From: Morella rubra
Lineage: Eukaryota; Streptophyta; Magnoliopsida; Fagales; Myricaceae
Assembly (NCBI GenBank): GCA_003952965.2
Contig: CM025856.1
Location: forward strand, 2,373,127 to 2,437,126
Length of the DNA: 64,000 nt
Reading direction: 5' to 3'
Positions within the stretch are counted from its first letter, which is position 1. Each line of letters opens with the position of its first letter. Of the stretch, positions 11,096-23,500 are shown piece by piece. Below the pieces are notes generated by a model. The model did not search any database, was not told where the DNA came from, and saw only the letters and a list, made by a program, of their open reading frames with translations. The translations under genes and the position numbers were made by a program.

Positions 11096-14000
11096 CAGAA
11101 TATTTGTTAATATTGCAATATATCAGTGATTACTTGTCATAGCACAGCAAAGTAATGTTTTAAAGGTGGCAATCCTATCTTAATTGTTTATTAAGGTAAT
11201 GAGTTCAGCATATGATTTTGGAAGACTATACCAGCACCTAGAAACCACTCTGGAACCTCTCTGGCCGGGGACGGCTATGAAAAACTTTTTCTTCTCCGTC
11301 TCTTTTTAGAAGGGAGAGGGAATAGGAGGACAAGTTGACAATGGGCATTCATCTGGTTCAGTATAGGTAGAAGAGCTTCTGTTCGGCAGTTATAGATGGA
11401 CTGGAAGGATAAAATTTCACTACATGGCTCAACTGTAAAGGGGCTGAGGCCATAGGATCAAATATCAATGACGTGGGTTTATGTTAAAATAACAAGCATT
11501 GATTCCTTGTCAGGGCCGAGAACCAGGAACTGAACCTGCTTTATGCCGCTACGAAATAGTTCGGCTGTATGCTTTGTATTATTTTGGATCGGTGCCAGCC
11601 GATAGTCAGCTAGTATTTTTTGTATAGGACACACACCTTTGGAGTCGCCTTTGGGAGGGCATGCTGAAAGCTATATGTTAAGTCGAGCTGCGGCCCAAAA
11701 TAAGCTTTTCGAAGAGAACATTCCACACATACATAACCTGATATTAGAGAGGTGTGAACTATAATATGAATGATGTAGACCAGGATGAGAGAAGAAAAAT
11801 TTGGATGTCTCTACACACATTGAAAAAATTCGGTTTAAACCCTATTAAAACCTAAAAGGGTGAATTAGTGTTACTCCCTATTTAAAAATCTGATCGGAGA
11901 TTTTCTCTCTCAAATAAAATATGGAATTGTCTCAATCATGTCGACCTCTCTATGTACTCGATGCCCCAGCTATCTTTTTTCAGCTATTTTGGTGTGAGTT
12001 TGAATCATGTACATACCACCAAGCGATCGAATTCTAAACTTACCGCACGCGAGTCTGTGAGGACGGGATCATCTGCGTGCAGTGTGCTCCACAGTCCACC
12101 CAAAGAAAACTATTCTGCGGGAAGGTCTACCCAGCAATTAGATAGCTCTCCCGGTGGAGGGTGCAACTTTTGTATTAGCATAAATGGTTAGAATATAACA
12201 CAAAACGTCGAACAGACAGCGACTAGGGATTGGGAATCAGGAAGTTTACCCGGTACTTGAGTAAACAATTGGCCTAATATATATATTTTTGTTGTTATTC
12301 TTTCATCAAACAAGAAATAAATTGAAAAGCTTCGATAAAAGACAAACCGTATAACAATTACAAATATGCAAGGCCAGTCCATAACCATGCATGCAAGCAC
12401 TCGAACCATCAGCTCGATAGATCTGTTTCTGGACAATATTGTGTGCTGGGGGGTACCATACGTTTCAATTATTTGATCAAATAATAGCAGCCTGCAGCCA
12501 ACTTTGACCCCCTCATTAATAATTAGCACTTGTCGTTTTCCACTTGATCAGAAATTAGCTCCCCCCCACCTCTTGGTTCGAAGCACATGGACGTGGGAAC
12601 CAAAACTGCTTACGACCACCAACCTGTATTCTTAAATATATATATATACACGAATATTAATTATGTCCTGCATTTCCGGAACGCGAGGAATTTCGTCTGT
12701 TACCCACCAGTAGTACTAGTCATGTATACCAGCAACAGTGGTAATGAGATTGATGGCTCGCAAGGTGCCGAACTAGAAAATTGGCCGTATTGGTCCAAGA
12801 ATTGTGGTTGTCGTACTGCTGGCCCAAAGTGTCACTACTTCCGTGATAACTCATAACACCAGGAATTGACATTATGGAACCCACCACGACCACTACTAAC
12901 TACATTATTGCAGACAAGTTCCGCCCACGTCTTCTCACAATTTGCTTGCCTTGAAGTACTGGATGCTGGAGTCATTATTGTGAGTTATGACGGATCATCC
13001 ACTCAAAGTAACCCCTTCGATGAAAACCAACATAAGTTCTTGGTGAATGCATAATTAGCTGATTGATAGGCACGTAATTAGCTACCAGTAAATGTTGCGA
13101 CTACAGAAAGGAACACTGTAGATTTGGTTTTTTGGGAAGAGCGCCGATGCAGATTATCACGGGAGCCTCTGGGATCTGAAGGAGGAGACAGCGGATATAG
13201 AAGAAGATCACAGAAGCCTCAGCCGACGCTGTGTGTGACATCAGCGCATACATAGGCACGTTCGTTGGAGAATTGCAGTCGGTGTGATCTCGCGGGGCAT
13301 CTGGTGTTATATGTGTACATTAATCATGAACAAGACTCCAAACAAACCGCATGTGAGGGGCTAGGCACTTCACCACTACATTAACATGTTCAAAACATGC
13401 CGTCAGAGTACATTCACCCACAAGTAGCAAATTATATTTTATTTGCAGTCTTCATGAATTTGGGATCTGTCTCTTACCTTTTTCTCATCTGACGATGTAT
13501 ACACTTTAGACAGAGTTTGATATGCTGTCATTTACAGATCAGTGTTGGAAAAATTCAGAGGATCATGAGTTCTGGCTAATCACGACTCAGCAGATTTTCA
13601 TTGCAACGGGACTCTTCCCAGCTTGGACAATCAGATTCCAATTTGTATTTGAATTCCTGCATATCAGGACATATACATGTCTATTCCGTGCAGCCGGAAT
13701 TTATATGACTATTATGAGTTAATATAAATTACAAATTAAAAGTCTCTGTGATAGTGTTTGCAAACTATTGGAAACTTTTTGAATTCAAACATAATTAAAA
13801 AAATTTGAATCTCTGATAATATAAAAAAAAAAGATATTCTCCTATTTAAACTTTAATCTATGATATTTTCATGAACAATAATATCCCATTGATCTAATTA
13901 GATCCAAGCCTAAATAGCAGGATTCTAGATTCACCCCAAAACACACAAGTATTAATTGATTTATTTAGTTGCTTTCCCACTGATCGGGTGCAATTAAGAA

Positions 14001-14590
14001 ACAGGGTGAAGTCATTTAAATGGAAATTTGTTGGGGATTATCCGATATATATTATTTGAGTGGCAAAATAGGATGGAGGGAATGGATGAGTCGATGGTGA
14101 GCAATAAACTTAACCACACAAGGATAAGGATGCGACGTCAAGTACTTGTGATAAAAATTGGCTTTGAGTTTGCGCGTGCCTCATCATTAACATCAGCCAC
14201 CGCATGCAGCCAACTCATCACATACTAGCTAGGCCAAGCGTGTTAATTAACTATATATCTTGTTTCGGATGGTGTACGTGTGATCCAGCTAATAGGCTTT
14301 CCCAAGTAAGTTGCAAAAATCAAGCCGTCGTTAATAAGTTGGGAACCCTTGGCGCCAGTGTGATTACCCTTTTATCCCAACACCCTGTAATTAGTTGGTA
14401 ACATTTCTTTCTGCATTATTGTCTGCGGCTTGAATTTTCTGTCTATTTTGCTTTTCCTTTATTTTCTTCTTTTGACAGCAGCCAAACAGACATATAGCTG
14501 TAGTGGCTAAATATATATAGAGGCTGAGGAGAAAGCTCATGACATGGTTTCCCTTAACATGCATGAACTCATTTGATTAGGATTTTCAAA
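11096..14590. other. Gene-poor intergenic stretch
   Basis: No family could be recognised in the short open frames at 11952-12191, 12587-12856, 12866-13054, 13522-13722 or 14028-14228. None shows splice-consistent neighbours or conserved motifs. The block at 13120-13300 is GC-richer than its surroundings and could be a decayed coding fragment. The remainder is AT-rich and looks non-coding. Confidence 0.5.
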
Positions 14591-14635
14591 AGCACCATAA
14601 ATACTGGACTGTTTCCGATATAGCAGGCGAGTTTC

Positions 14636-14752
14636 ATGGGCACTTCTGATTCTTCACTTTCCCGATCCAGTCTCCAACTCTCTCGCTCCGAGTTCTCCTC
14701 ACCCATGATTTCTAGAACTTCATTTTCTCAACCCTCAAGAATTGGCTGCAGG
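14636..14752 (+). other. Possible 5' exon or orphan first exon (Ser-rich)
   Basis: An ATG opens a 39-codon Ser/Arg-rich frame (MGTSDSSLSRSSLQLSRSEF onward) that runs to a plausible donor, CTGCAG followed by GTTCG at 14753. Its composition differs from the AT-rich surroundings. It could be an untranslated leader exon with an upstream frame for the PIN-LIKES gene 2 kb downstream, or the remains of another gene. I do not recognise it. Confidence 0.25.
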
Positions 14753-14859
14753 TTCGTCTTTCTTTCCGTCTTCTTTGATTTTTCGTTGCTAGTTCTCCGC
14801 TTTCATTCACTTGTCTGTGCCGGCCCCGGCTTGCTTTTACCTTTTATATTTTTTTAGTA

Positions 14860-16728
14860 TCAACTCGATTCTTTCACATAAACACTAACGTTAGTCGCCG
14901 TACGTGCCTCGCTAGAACATATATAAATCTGATTCTGCGAGCTGTTTACTTTGTCGCCGCTTCTGATTTCATTCATTCCTCTGTTTGTGGCAACTACTGA
15001 TCATGTAATCAGATCACACGCCGGCCGGCGCCTTTACCTCAAATCATTCTTGTAAACTAATTCTATTCTGTTCGTCGTTGGCTGCAATGAGAAGAATTTT
15101 GACCTCGTCAATTCTCAAACACAGAACGAACCAATGGTTTTTGGCTTTTTCTTACTTAAAGCCTCGTATTACTTGGGTTGACCCATAAGCTAGCGTTTGA
15201 TCAGCATCTATATACACCTTACGTAAACTGCTACACTTTCTACATTTCTCTTTTATCACGTATAGTAATCTTCCTTCAATATACCTACTAATAATAATAT
15301 GTTTTGAGAATTAAAGAGTGGGTTCATAGTTGGCATACTAATGAGTATGCTTACTCATAAGGCATGCCCAAGCAGGTTGATTTCTCCCGTCGGCCGGGGG
15401 GCCCTCTCAGCCATCGGCATCGGACGAGAATATCAAGCAATCATGAATCAGTATAGTTAAAAGTAATGGTACATGATTGCTTGATATTGTCGTCCGAAAA
15501 GGAGGATTAAAAAAACAAAAAAAAAGTTTAGGCTACTTGCCTGTTTAGAGCTAAAGAAGGAATCTGCCATGTGTGAAGCTGAAAAGAATAGAAAAAGAGA
15601 AGGGACCAGTTTCCCCTTTTATCTTTTCCGCCACACTGGCTGCTAGTCTACCTTCCTGGGTCCAGTGATGCCTTTCTTTTCTGGGTATGTTCAATTTCAT
15701 CAACTCCATTAGCTGTCAACTACAACTTTGATTGCATTAATTAGTAAACGACAAGCACCATTACTTTAACTGTTTATATATTCAATTAACTGGCCAAAGA
15801 AAACGGACAGATTCAATTAACATTTCGTTTGATTTCAGAAATAATCTAAAGAATTGTCAGATAGTGAATTTATGAACACGTCACATTTGTGCATAAAATA
15901 ACTAAATTTTTCTCTCGATGCCAGTAGGTAGGATTGTACGTTTGTCGACTTCATATTATTATGGAGATGGCACAGCGGAAAGATCTGGGACAGTTCTATC
16001 CACAATGACCTTTTGGCGTTAGCGGACCCAAAAAATGTTGCCCCAATAACCACCGACCTCCACGTTAAATTGCCCAAAACTTATGTTAAATACTCTGTTT
16101 TTCCGAACTGTATGTTGTCTTGTCTTATACTCCAAACCCAAACGGGGTATGCCGTAGAGGTGTACAAAAATTTTCAAAGCTATCTGCATCAACATTAAGG
16201 AGTTGAATTAGAACATCCAGTAACAGGGGAAAACCCATACAAGAACGGTGGCTCTGAATTGTGATATTCGCAGAAGCACTTGAATTAATCGCAGTGGACG
16301 CGAACCATTAATAGTTGGGGCGCATTGAGACCGTACTGCTCCCAAGTCCTGACAAGGGGTGGTACCTTCACGGTTCTTTCCTCCCCGAGTTGTGGACCGT
16401 TGCTCATTCAGATTCATGTATTTCCAAACGGTTCATGACTTTAGCTTTGCCGGGTTTCCTTGGAAACTTGTCTGTTCTCACCTTTTGTTTTCGTTTTCAG
16501 TTATGATGACAAACTTTGTTGTCCCTGGTCTCTTTTTGGTACTGTTTCGCAGGATTTTTCTTCTCTTCTATTAGAACTGAAATAGTAATCTACTGAAGGG
16601 TTCCAAGTAGCTCACATATCTGACCAGACGTGAAACCCCTGCTGCACATCAAAGAAACCAAAAGGAAGCACAACCAAATAACTCCTTCCATCTCCTTAAC
16701 CAAGTTTCGCAAAGAAGGAAAATCGAAG
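14860..16728. promoter_or_regulatory. Upstream region of the PIN-LIKES gene
   Basis: Apart from the foldback at 15421-15496 there is no recognisable gene. Short frames at 15835-16574 on both strands overlap each other and have no family resemblance. This stretch should hold the promoter and the 5' untranslated region of the gene starting at 16729; no specific element is assigned. Confidence 0.45.
15421..15496. ncRNA. Strong 25 bp foldback, candidate MIRNA-like hairpin
   Basis: The arms 15421-15445 and 15472-15496 are complementary at 24 of 25 positions, starting CGGACGAGAATATCAAGC on the left and ending GATATTGTCGTCCG on the right. The loop is 26 bases. The single mismatch sits inside the duplex. 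Size and near-perfect pairing fit a young plant MIRNA precursor, but a small inverted-repeat transposon remnant would look the same. Neither arm matches a miRNA family I remember. Confidence 0.4.
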
Positions 16729-19700
16729 ATGGGTTTCTGGTCACTCTTTGAGGTGGCATCCATGCCAATCTTGCAAGTCCTCTTGATCAGTATATTGGGA
16801 GCGTTCATGGCGACCGAGTATCTAAATCTTCTCCCTGCCGACGCGAGAAAATCCTTAAACAAGGTAATGCCTGCATGCATACATATATAAGCTTCAGAAA
16901 AGCTAGTTTTCTCCTTTTTGTTAGACCACTTTAGAGAAGTTAAGCTTCTCGATTGTTTGTTCAGTGCAAGGTAAAAGAATGGCAATGTGATTATGCTCTT
17001 CTAGTCCTGCTTTCGATCTTAAATTCTTGGAATTCTGAGTATTTTTGTTGCTTATTCAGATCGTTTTTATGGTGTTCACTCCCTCACTCATGTTCGCAAA
17101 TCTGGCCCAGACTGTCACCCTCCAAGACATCATTTCCTGGTGCGTTACTAGCGTATATTTTGTTCTTTTTCCAGTGAACTTCTTTTTCCCCAGTTAAATG
17201 TGGCATCTTTGATACTCTTCTTATCTTTATACTCCTTTCTTACAACAGGAAATGTATACGGACATAGTAATCTAAGTTAGATATGCAGTTCGTCATAAAG
17301 GACAAAAATTAAGAACAGAGAAAAATTCGTCCGTTTGGCCAAACAGTTATGAATGCGGTCACAAATTCAAAAGAAAAAAATTAGCAGGGTGAATTCCAGA
17401 ATTTTCAGAAATACACAGTTAAAAGGTACACCTCGTAGATATTTATGTTGAAGGATACTAATGAATGCCATTTGCAATATTTGTTTTGTTTATCTTTGGA
17501 GAAAACAATGCCTGAACTCGGTTTATTCAGATTCCAAACCTATTAAGATGACATGTAAGTCTTGTAAAGCGTACAAAAATCTCTCAAGTTTCTTTATGCT
17601 TTGGCGATCCCCTAATTTTTGACCTAAACAAGAAGCTACTTTAAAAAATTGGGGCTTGAGCTCTGAACCACAGATGTTGTTCATATTTTTGAGCGAATTT
17701 TCAGGCTTGAGCCTCTGCCTCCAGTAACAATAACATGATGCATTTGAGCCCTAATTAGAAGCAATTTGGTAGAAGCCTCCACAATTTGCTAGGCCAAATC
17801 GGTACCTATTTCATCCAGTTGGACCATTATACTAATCTCCATGCCTTAACTGTATTTTGTCCCATAATCTCTTCAGGTGGTTTATGCCAATAAACATTGG
17901 TCTTACCTTTTTCTTTGGAGGAATCCTTGGATGGATGGTTGTGAAAATATTGAGGCCAAAGCCTCATCTGGAAGGCTTGATCATCGCTACATGTTCATCA
18001 GGTATTCTGGTTGTGTCCATAGCTTTCAGCTCCTTCTAGCTAGGGATCTATTTCTGCAAAGTCAAATTCTCACAATTAGCTTGTTAATCAGGAAACCTGG
18101 GAAACCTTCTCCTTATCATTGTCCCCGCAATCTGTAACGAAGAGGGGAGCCCGTTTGGCGAGCGTAGTGTTTGTAGATCTGTTGGACTCTCATATGCATC
18201 TTTCTCCATGGCGGTAATGCAACCAAACTACTTCTCAGTTCTCACCTACACTCATCTATGCTTTACTCAACTGCGTAGAGCCGTATGCTCTTTTTATGCT
18301 GAAGTCCTCATCCCTGTTTGCATCGGCTGGCTATTGCAGCTTGGTGGTTTCTTCATCTGGACTTATACTTACCAGCTGGTACGAACCTCGTCAATGAAAT
18401 TCAAAGCACTTGAAGCAAGCGAGAAGGTCTCAAAAACACCAAACAATGATTTAGATGCTGATGGGGAAACTCACCTTCTCAAGGGGGACGATCAAGAACA
18501 CTTAGCTATAACTGTGTCATCAATCAAATCAGTTGATGACTCTCAGAACGAAATTGTAAGTCCCCTATGTAACACAAAAACAATTGCAATTACGGAATCA
18601 GTTTTCCTGTTAAGACACGTACTAAACTCCCTAAATCATTGCGTGGACTATTCAAAACCCCCTAACTACAGATTGTAGACCAAGGATCAGCCAACAGTGT
18701 GGAGAAGGGAGATGTGTCATTGTGGAATAAACTAATTGGATTACTTCACCAGATTCTGGAGGAGCTATTGGCACCGCCAACACTAGGGGCTGTTAGTTTT
18801 CTAAACATTTCTTCTTCATCTACCTGCTTGACAAGGTTTGAGAAGGGTAATGTATCATTCATGTAAAAGATAGGTAACGAATTTATCTCTTCTCTGTCGA
18901 AAATCAGATTGTGGGACTCATCTTTGGGGCAATTTCATGGCTGAAGAATCTAGTGGTTGGTGACAACGCCCCCCTGCGGGTCTTCCAAGACTCCATTCAA
19001 CTTCTCGGGTAACACTCAGAATTCTCTTTTGTCTCATGAAATACGAACCAATATTTCCACCGATTCGTTAAACAACTATTCTCCGGTGAATAAAGGGGAG
19101 AAAACGACTTTTCATAGTAATAACCCAAACTGAATCTTAACCTTTGTTTGAATTTTTATTTGTGGACGAAGGATTTAGCCTGTCAATAATTTGTGTATTT
19201 CCAAACCAATTAATGAATGCAGGGATGGGACAATTCCTTGCATTACTCTTATACTTGGAGGCAACCTCACTCAAGGTAATATAACTCTGGTCATTCTGGT
19301 CAACATATAGGCTTACGCTCATAAAAAAATCTCTAACTTGCTGTTATGTTAAATCATATAGGCCTACGCTCATCAAAAGTCAAGCTGTCAATCATCGTTG
19401 GAGTGGTTTTCGTTCGATATGTTCTACTTCCTGTAATCGGTATCGGGGTTTTTAAAGCAGCTACCAAGCTTGGCTTCCTCCCGCCAGACCCTCTGTACCA
19501 CTTTGTTTTGATGGTCCAGTTCACGCTGCCTCCTGCCATGAATATTGGTTAGTAACTCATATAACATGCAGTCTATGAGAACTAACTAAAGCATTATGAT
19601 GTCTTACAGCATCTTTATCAAACATGTTTCTCTGTAATTAAACAAAATGATTTCGCAGGCACCATGACCGAGCTGTTTGATGTGGGCCAAGAAGAGTGTT

Positions 19701-19783
19701 CGGTTCTGTTTCTGTGGACATACATAGTTGCAGCTCTCGCACTCACAGTTTGGCCAACAGTATACTTGTGGATCTTGTCTTGA
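16729..19783 (+). CDS. PIN-LIKES (PILS) auxin efflux carrier family protein
   Basis: Ten exons: 16729-16863, 17060-17139, 17877-18001, 18092-18213, 18340-18555, 18672-18791, 18908-19008, 19223-19275, 19362-19547 and 19659-19783. Phases all agree and give 420 residues, typical for PILS proteins. The start is MGFWSLFEVASMPILQVLL. Five hydrophobic helices are encoded at the N-terminal side (for example WWFMPINIGLTFFFGG). A hydrophilic loop of about 80 residues follows in exons 5-6 (KFKALEASEKVSKTPNNDLD), then a second hydrophobic half with LAPPTLGAIVGLIFGA, VGVVFVRYVLLPVIGIGVF and QFTLPPAMNIGTMTELFDV. The family sits in the endoplasmic reticulum membrane and limits nuclear auxin by sequestration (family knowledge). 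The gene is convergent with RRP44A; the two stops are about 750 bp apart. The subfamily member was not resolved. Confidence 0.95.
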
Positions 19784-20535
19784 GGAGCCTATCTTCAGCT
19801 CAAAATCCACCATTCCTGAAAAGATTAGAAGAGAACGAGAGACACCCTGGAGTTGAAAGCCATTTATATATGGTCCATGATTGCATCCATTACTACATTG
19901 TGTTCTTCTATGCCTTCTGAATTCAGTAATTGATTGTGTTCTTTGACTAAAATTTTGGCTATATTTTTCGTGTACCCTTAAGGTTTTTCATATCCAAGAA
20001 CAAGAGGCTAGTGGCTCAACAGATCTATTGGTCGAGAGGCCTTCATTACCTTATCTATATGAAATATCCTTCTTCCGTGATATTGTTTTTTTCTTTTCCT
20101 GGGCTCTCCCTTAATTGTTTAATGTGATAAACATTGTGCCTCTAGTAACCGCCTTCCATCCAAAATACATATACTTGTTCATGACAACTCAGGATAGTGC
20201 CACAAGTCGTTCACTTGAACAATTGCTACATGTCGTCCAATGCCAGTTGGTGGCAAGACTCACCAACACTTTTTTATCCTAATATCTCAGGTGTCGACTA
20301 AATCAGTTCATCAAACGCACACTTGAAATTGCTCAAAAAAAAAAAAAAAAACAATTTGAAACAAGGAAGAGATGAGAATCGAATAAATAAAATTAACTTG
20401 GATCAAGCTAATAAGCTATAGTACAATCGTACTACATTCCTCTATCCCACTAGAATCCACCTATGTTTCAAACCGATAATCACTGTAGCTCTATAAAGCT
20501 TAGTTATTAGATACAAGGCAATGCCATTGACTCAT
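19784..20535. other. Convergent 3' intergenic region
   Basis: This spacer between two convergent genes should contain both 3' untranslated regions and polyadenylation signals. A run of about 18 A follows 20335. No open frame of note and no mobile element border was found. Confidence 0.5.
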
Positions 20536-23500
20536 CTAAATAAGCATGAGCTGAAGTTTCGGCCGGTTGGGCTGTGGCTCAACTACCTCCATGTGAATTT
20601 TTACCGTCTGCAGCACAGTATAAGAAAGGCTACCGTCCATCTTTCTAATCTTCTGCTGTTGTTCATCTACAAACCATTCTCCGCCGCCCTTCTCGCTTCT
20701 TGTTGTCAAGTACACAGGGCCTTCTATACCATACCTGAGGGAAAAAAGAAGAAAAGGAAAAAGGGACACTTACGCATATTATTAACAACCCTCAAGAAGA
20801 TTATATCTTAGTAGTCATCCTTCAACTCTTTCACCAAGCTAATGAAGCAATGATCAAGTACTGGAATATGAACTGTTTTTCCCTATACAATGTGTCCTCT
20901 ATTAAGTATTAATGGATTGACCATCGAGTTCACAAATAAAAGCAGTACCACAGAACACAGTTTGAGAAACGATAAATGCCCAAAGAGAGAGGTAGACAGA
21001 GAGAGAGAGAATCTAGCAAGTGGTTAGAAACATACTTGGGCACAAATACTATAAAGCCATTGGCTCTTATCTTCACTATTCTGGCCTCCGTGTCAGTGGG
21101 CCTACACAAGCAAAGACAGATTACATTTGCCAGTTTGCTAGTGCCCAGAGAGAGAGAGAGAGAGAGAGAGAGAGCATGGTCTATACCTTTTTCTGAAGTA
21201 GATGAGAGTATGCAGCTCTACGGATGCCCTACCCGCCATCTGGGCATTTCTGTGACGATAATTTAAATCTGAACAAAATTTAAAACAAGAAGCCTTCTTA
21301 AAGCTTGACACAGCACTGGCCCGTTTAAAGGCCACAAAGAACAGTCTAACTACAGTAGTGGGAGGTCTGAAGATAAAATGATCAAGTGAACCTCAAAAGA
21401 TGCCTACAGCATTTGTGAATATTGAAATTGGAGAGTAGATAAAAAAACTCTCATTGCAGCCCCTGAGAACTTGAAGTTGGAGTACATCCACTTCAAGTTG
21501 ATTCAAACAAAAGAGTGACTTGCTCTAATGTTATTCATTAAAATATGCAAGCCAGCAGCAAATGTATTCTTCTATAAGCATAATTTATCCAGCATCCAGC
21601 AATCCAATAGCAAGGCAACAAAGTTCTAACAGCAAAGAGTTTCATACTGTCAGCAACACTAGTAAGTTGGGGTCTGTCTTGGAATATTGGTGGAAGCTTG
21701 CAAATCCCTAAAGATGCAGCAAGCAATCGGTGAACAATGATATCTGCAACAACAGTAAGTTCCAAACTTAGTTTTTACAACATAACATTTGCCAACTAAG
21801 CACCGCATGGTGAAAAACTGACACTAACCAGCATATCTCCTTATTGGTGAAGTGAAATGAGTATATAAAGGCGCTGCAAGCCCATAATGATGATATTCTG
21901 GAGGGCTGAGATCCCCGCTACAGAAATAAACTGCCTATTTTTTCAATCCAAGTCAAAAGCATGCACCTTAGGAATGTCTTTGCAGAAAATCATTCTGAAT
22001 TCAATCTACTATTCAGGTGAAGTTACCTGTGTCATGCATCTAGTTGCCAATATCCTGATCAGCTTATTGAAGTATGGATCATCACCCTGGCAAACATTTA
22101 TCTTTTCTCAGAAAATGTGGGTGTATGACAGAGAGAGAGAGAGAGTTCTGATGATGTCTCTTAAAACATAGTCACAAACTTCAATACCAGTGCACATTAA
22201 GACAGCACAATGCCAAAATTACAAACCTCTACACTACCCAACATACAGCAGCGAATGAAAGAACCACAACCCAGACAAAGCATACGTAACTTAGATAACC
22301 ACAATACTGACTTACCACAGCACGGTCAAGTGAATCTGCGAGAGCTTTTGATGAAGAGGCATCCAAGTTGAGACCAACAGCGGCAGCTGTACGCAGAAAA
22401 GGTTCAAGCATCTCCCTGGTTGGAGTAGGATGTCGCCTGCATAAAGAACCAATTAATCATAATGACCCAAAAGTATGGAACAGCTTGAGAACAGCAATGA
22501 CATTATCCTGCCACCACAACACGATTTGGCCAAAAGGATGTCTACTTGTAGCATTCAGATCAAAGATCTAAAAAATAAAAAACCGCATCCTCAGAATGGA
22601 TGCTCTCTCAGCAAATGGTAGAATGAAGGATCCCAATCCTTACAAACTTCAGAGAGTTATACTTCTCCTATACATCAAATTGAGTGCTACACCACCATAA
22701 TTAAGTATATGAATGCTTCCTACAGCAAGAACCTAGCAAGTTCCACTAACGTACCAGGAATACAAATCTCTAGACTAGTTGTTCACCAGTGCAAGCAAAA
22801 AATATTCAAATTCAGTTAATAGCTTGCAATCTTTTTCTTTTATCTTAGGAGTGATGTCTTTGCTCTATGATGCTGCTTTGTATACTAAATACTACAATCT
22901 GAACAAATCTCCTCAACAAAGTGTAACCCCTGAAGAACCATCTCTCACCCAGCTCCAACTGCGGATTCCCAGCCACTCACTTGACAGAAGACTCATCAGC
23001 TGACTTTGAAAATGGCTTAAGGGATGGATAGAGGGTTCCGGACCTCTTCTTGTGCCTCAACTTTACAATGTTTTAATAACAGCTCTGCCACTTTACCTTA
23101 AAAGTGAACATAAAGGGAAATCTTCGAGAATCTTTCCTGCAACTGAAACATTAGCAGCAAGCATGAACTCCTCAACCATTTGGTTTGCTTCCCTAATCTG
23201 GTACATACCTGAAGAGACCACGTACAATCAATCATTAAACTTAGTACGATATAAATAAGGAAATTAACATCCGATGCTTCTAAAGCATCAATGGACAATT
23301 GGACGAGGCCTTTAATAAATAGCTTATGCATCCAGATGATTTATTTAGAAATTGATCAACAAAATCAAGTAGGGGAGTCAATTTCATCAACTGGAAAAGA
23401 AAATTTTCCATCGGATAACATACCAATATCAAGAGGGTCATGAGTCTCAGTGTCAATTTGAAATTTGACTTCAGCGGAAGCAAGAGTTAAGGCCCCTCTT

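Noticed and set aside
12587..13054. Two adjacent plus-strand frames that might be exons
   Set aside because: I could match neither to a family nor join them with consistent splice phases.
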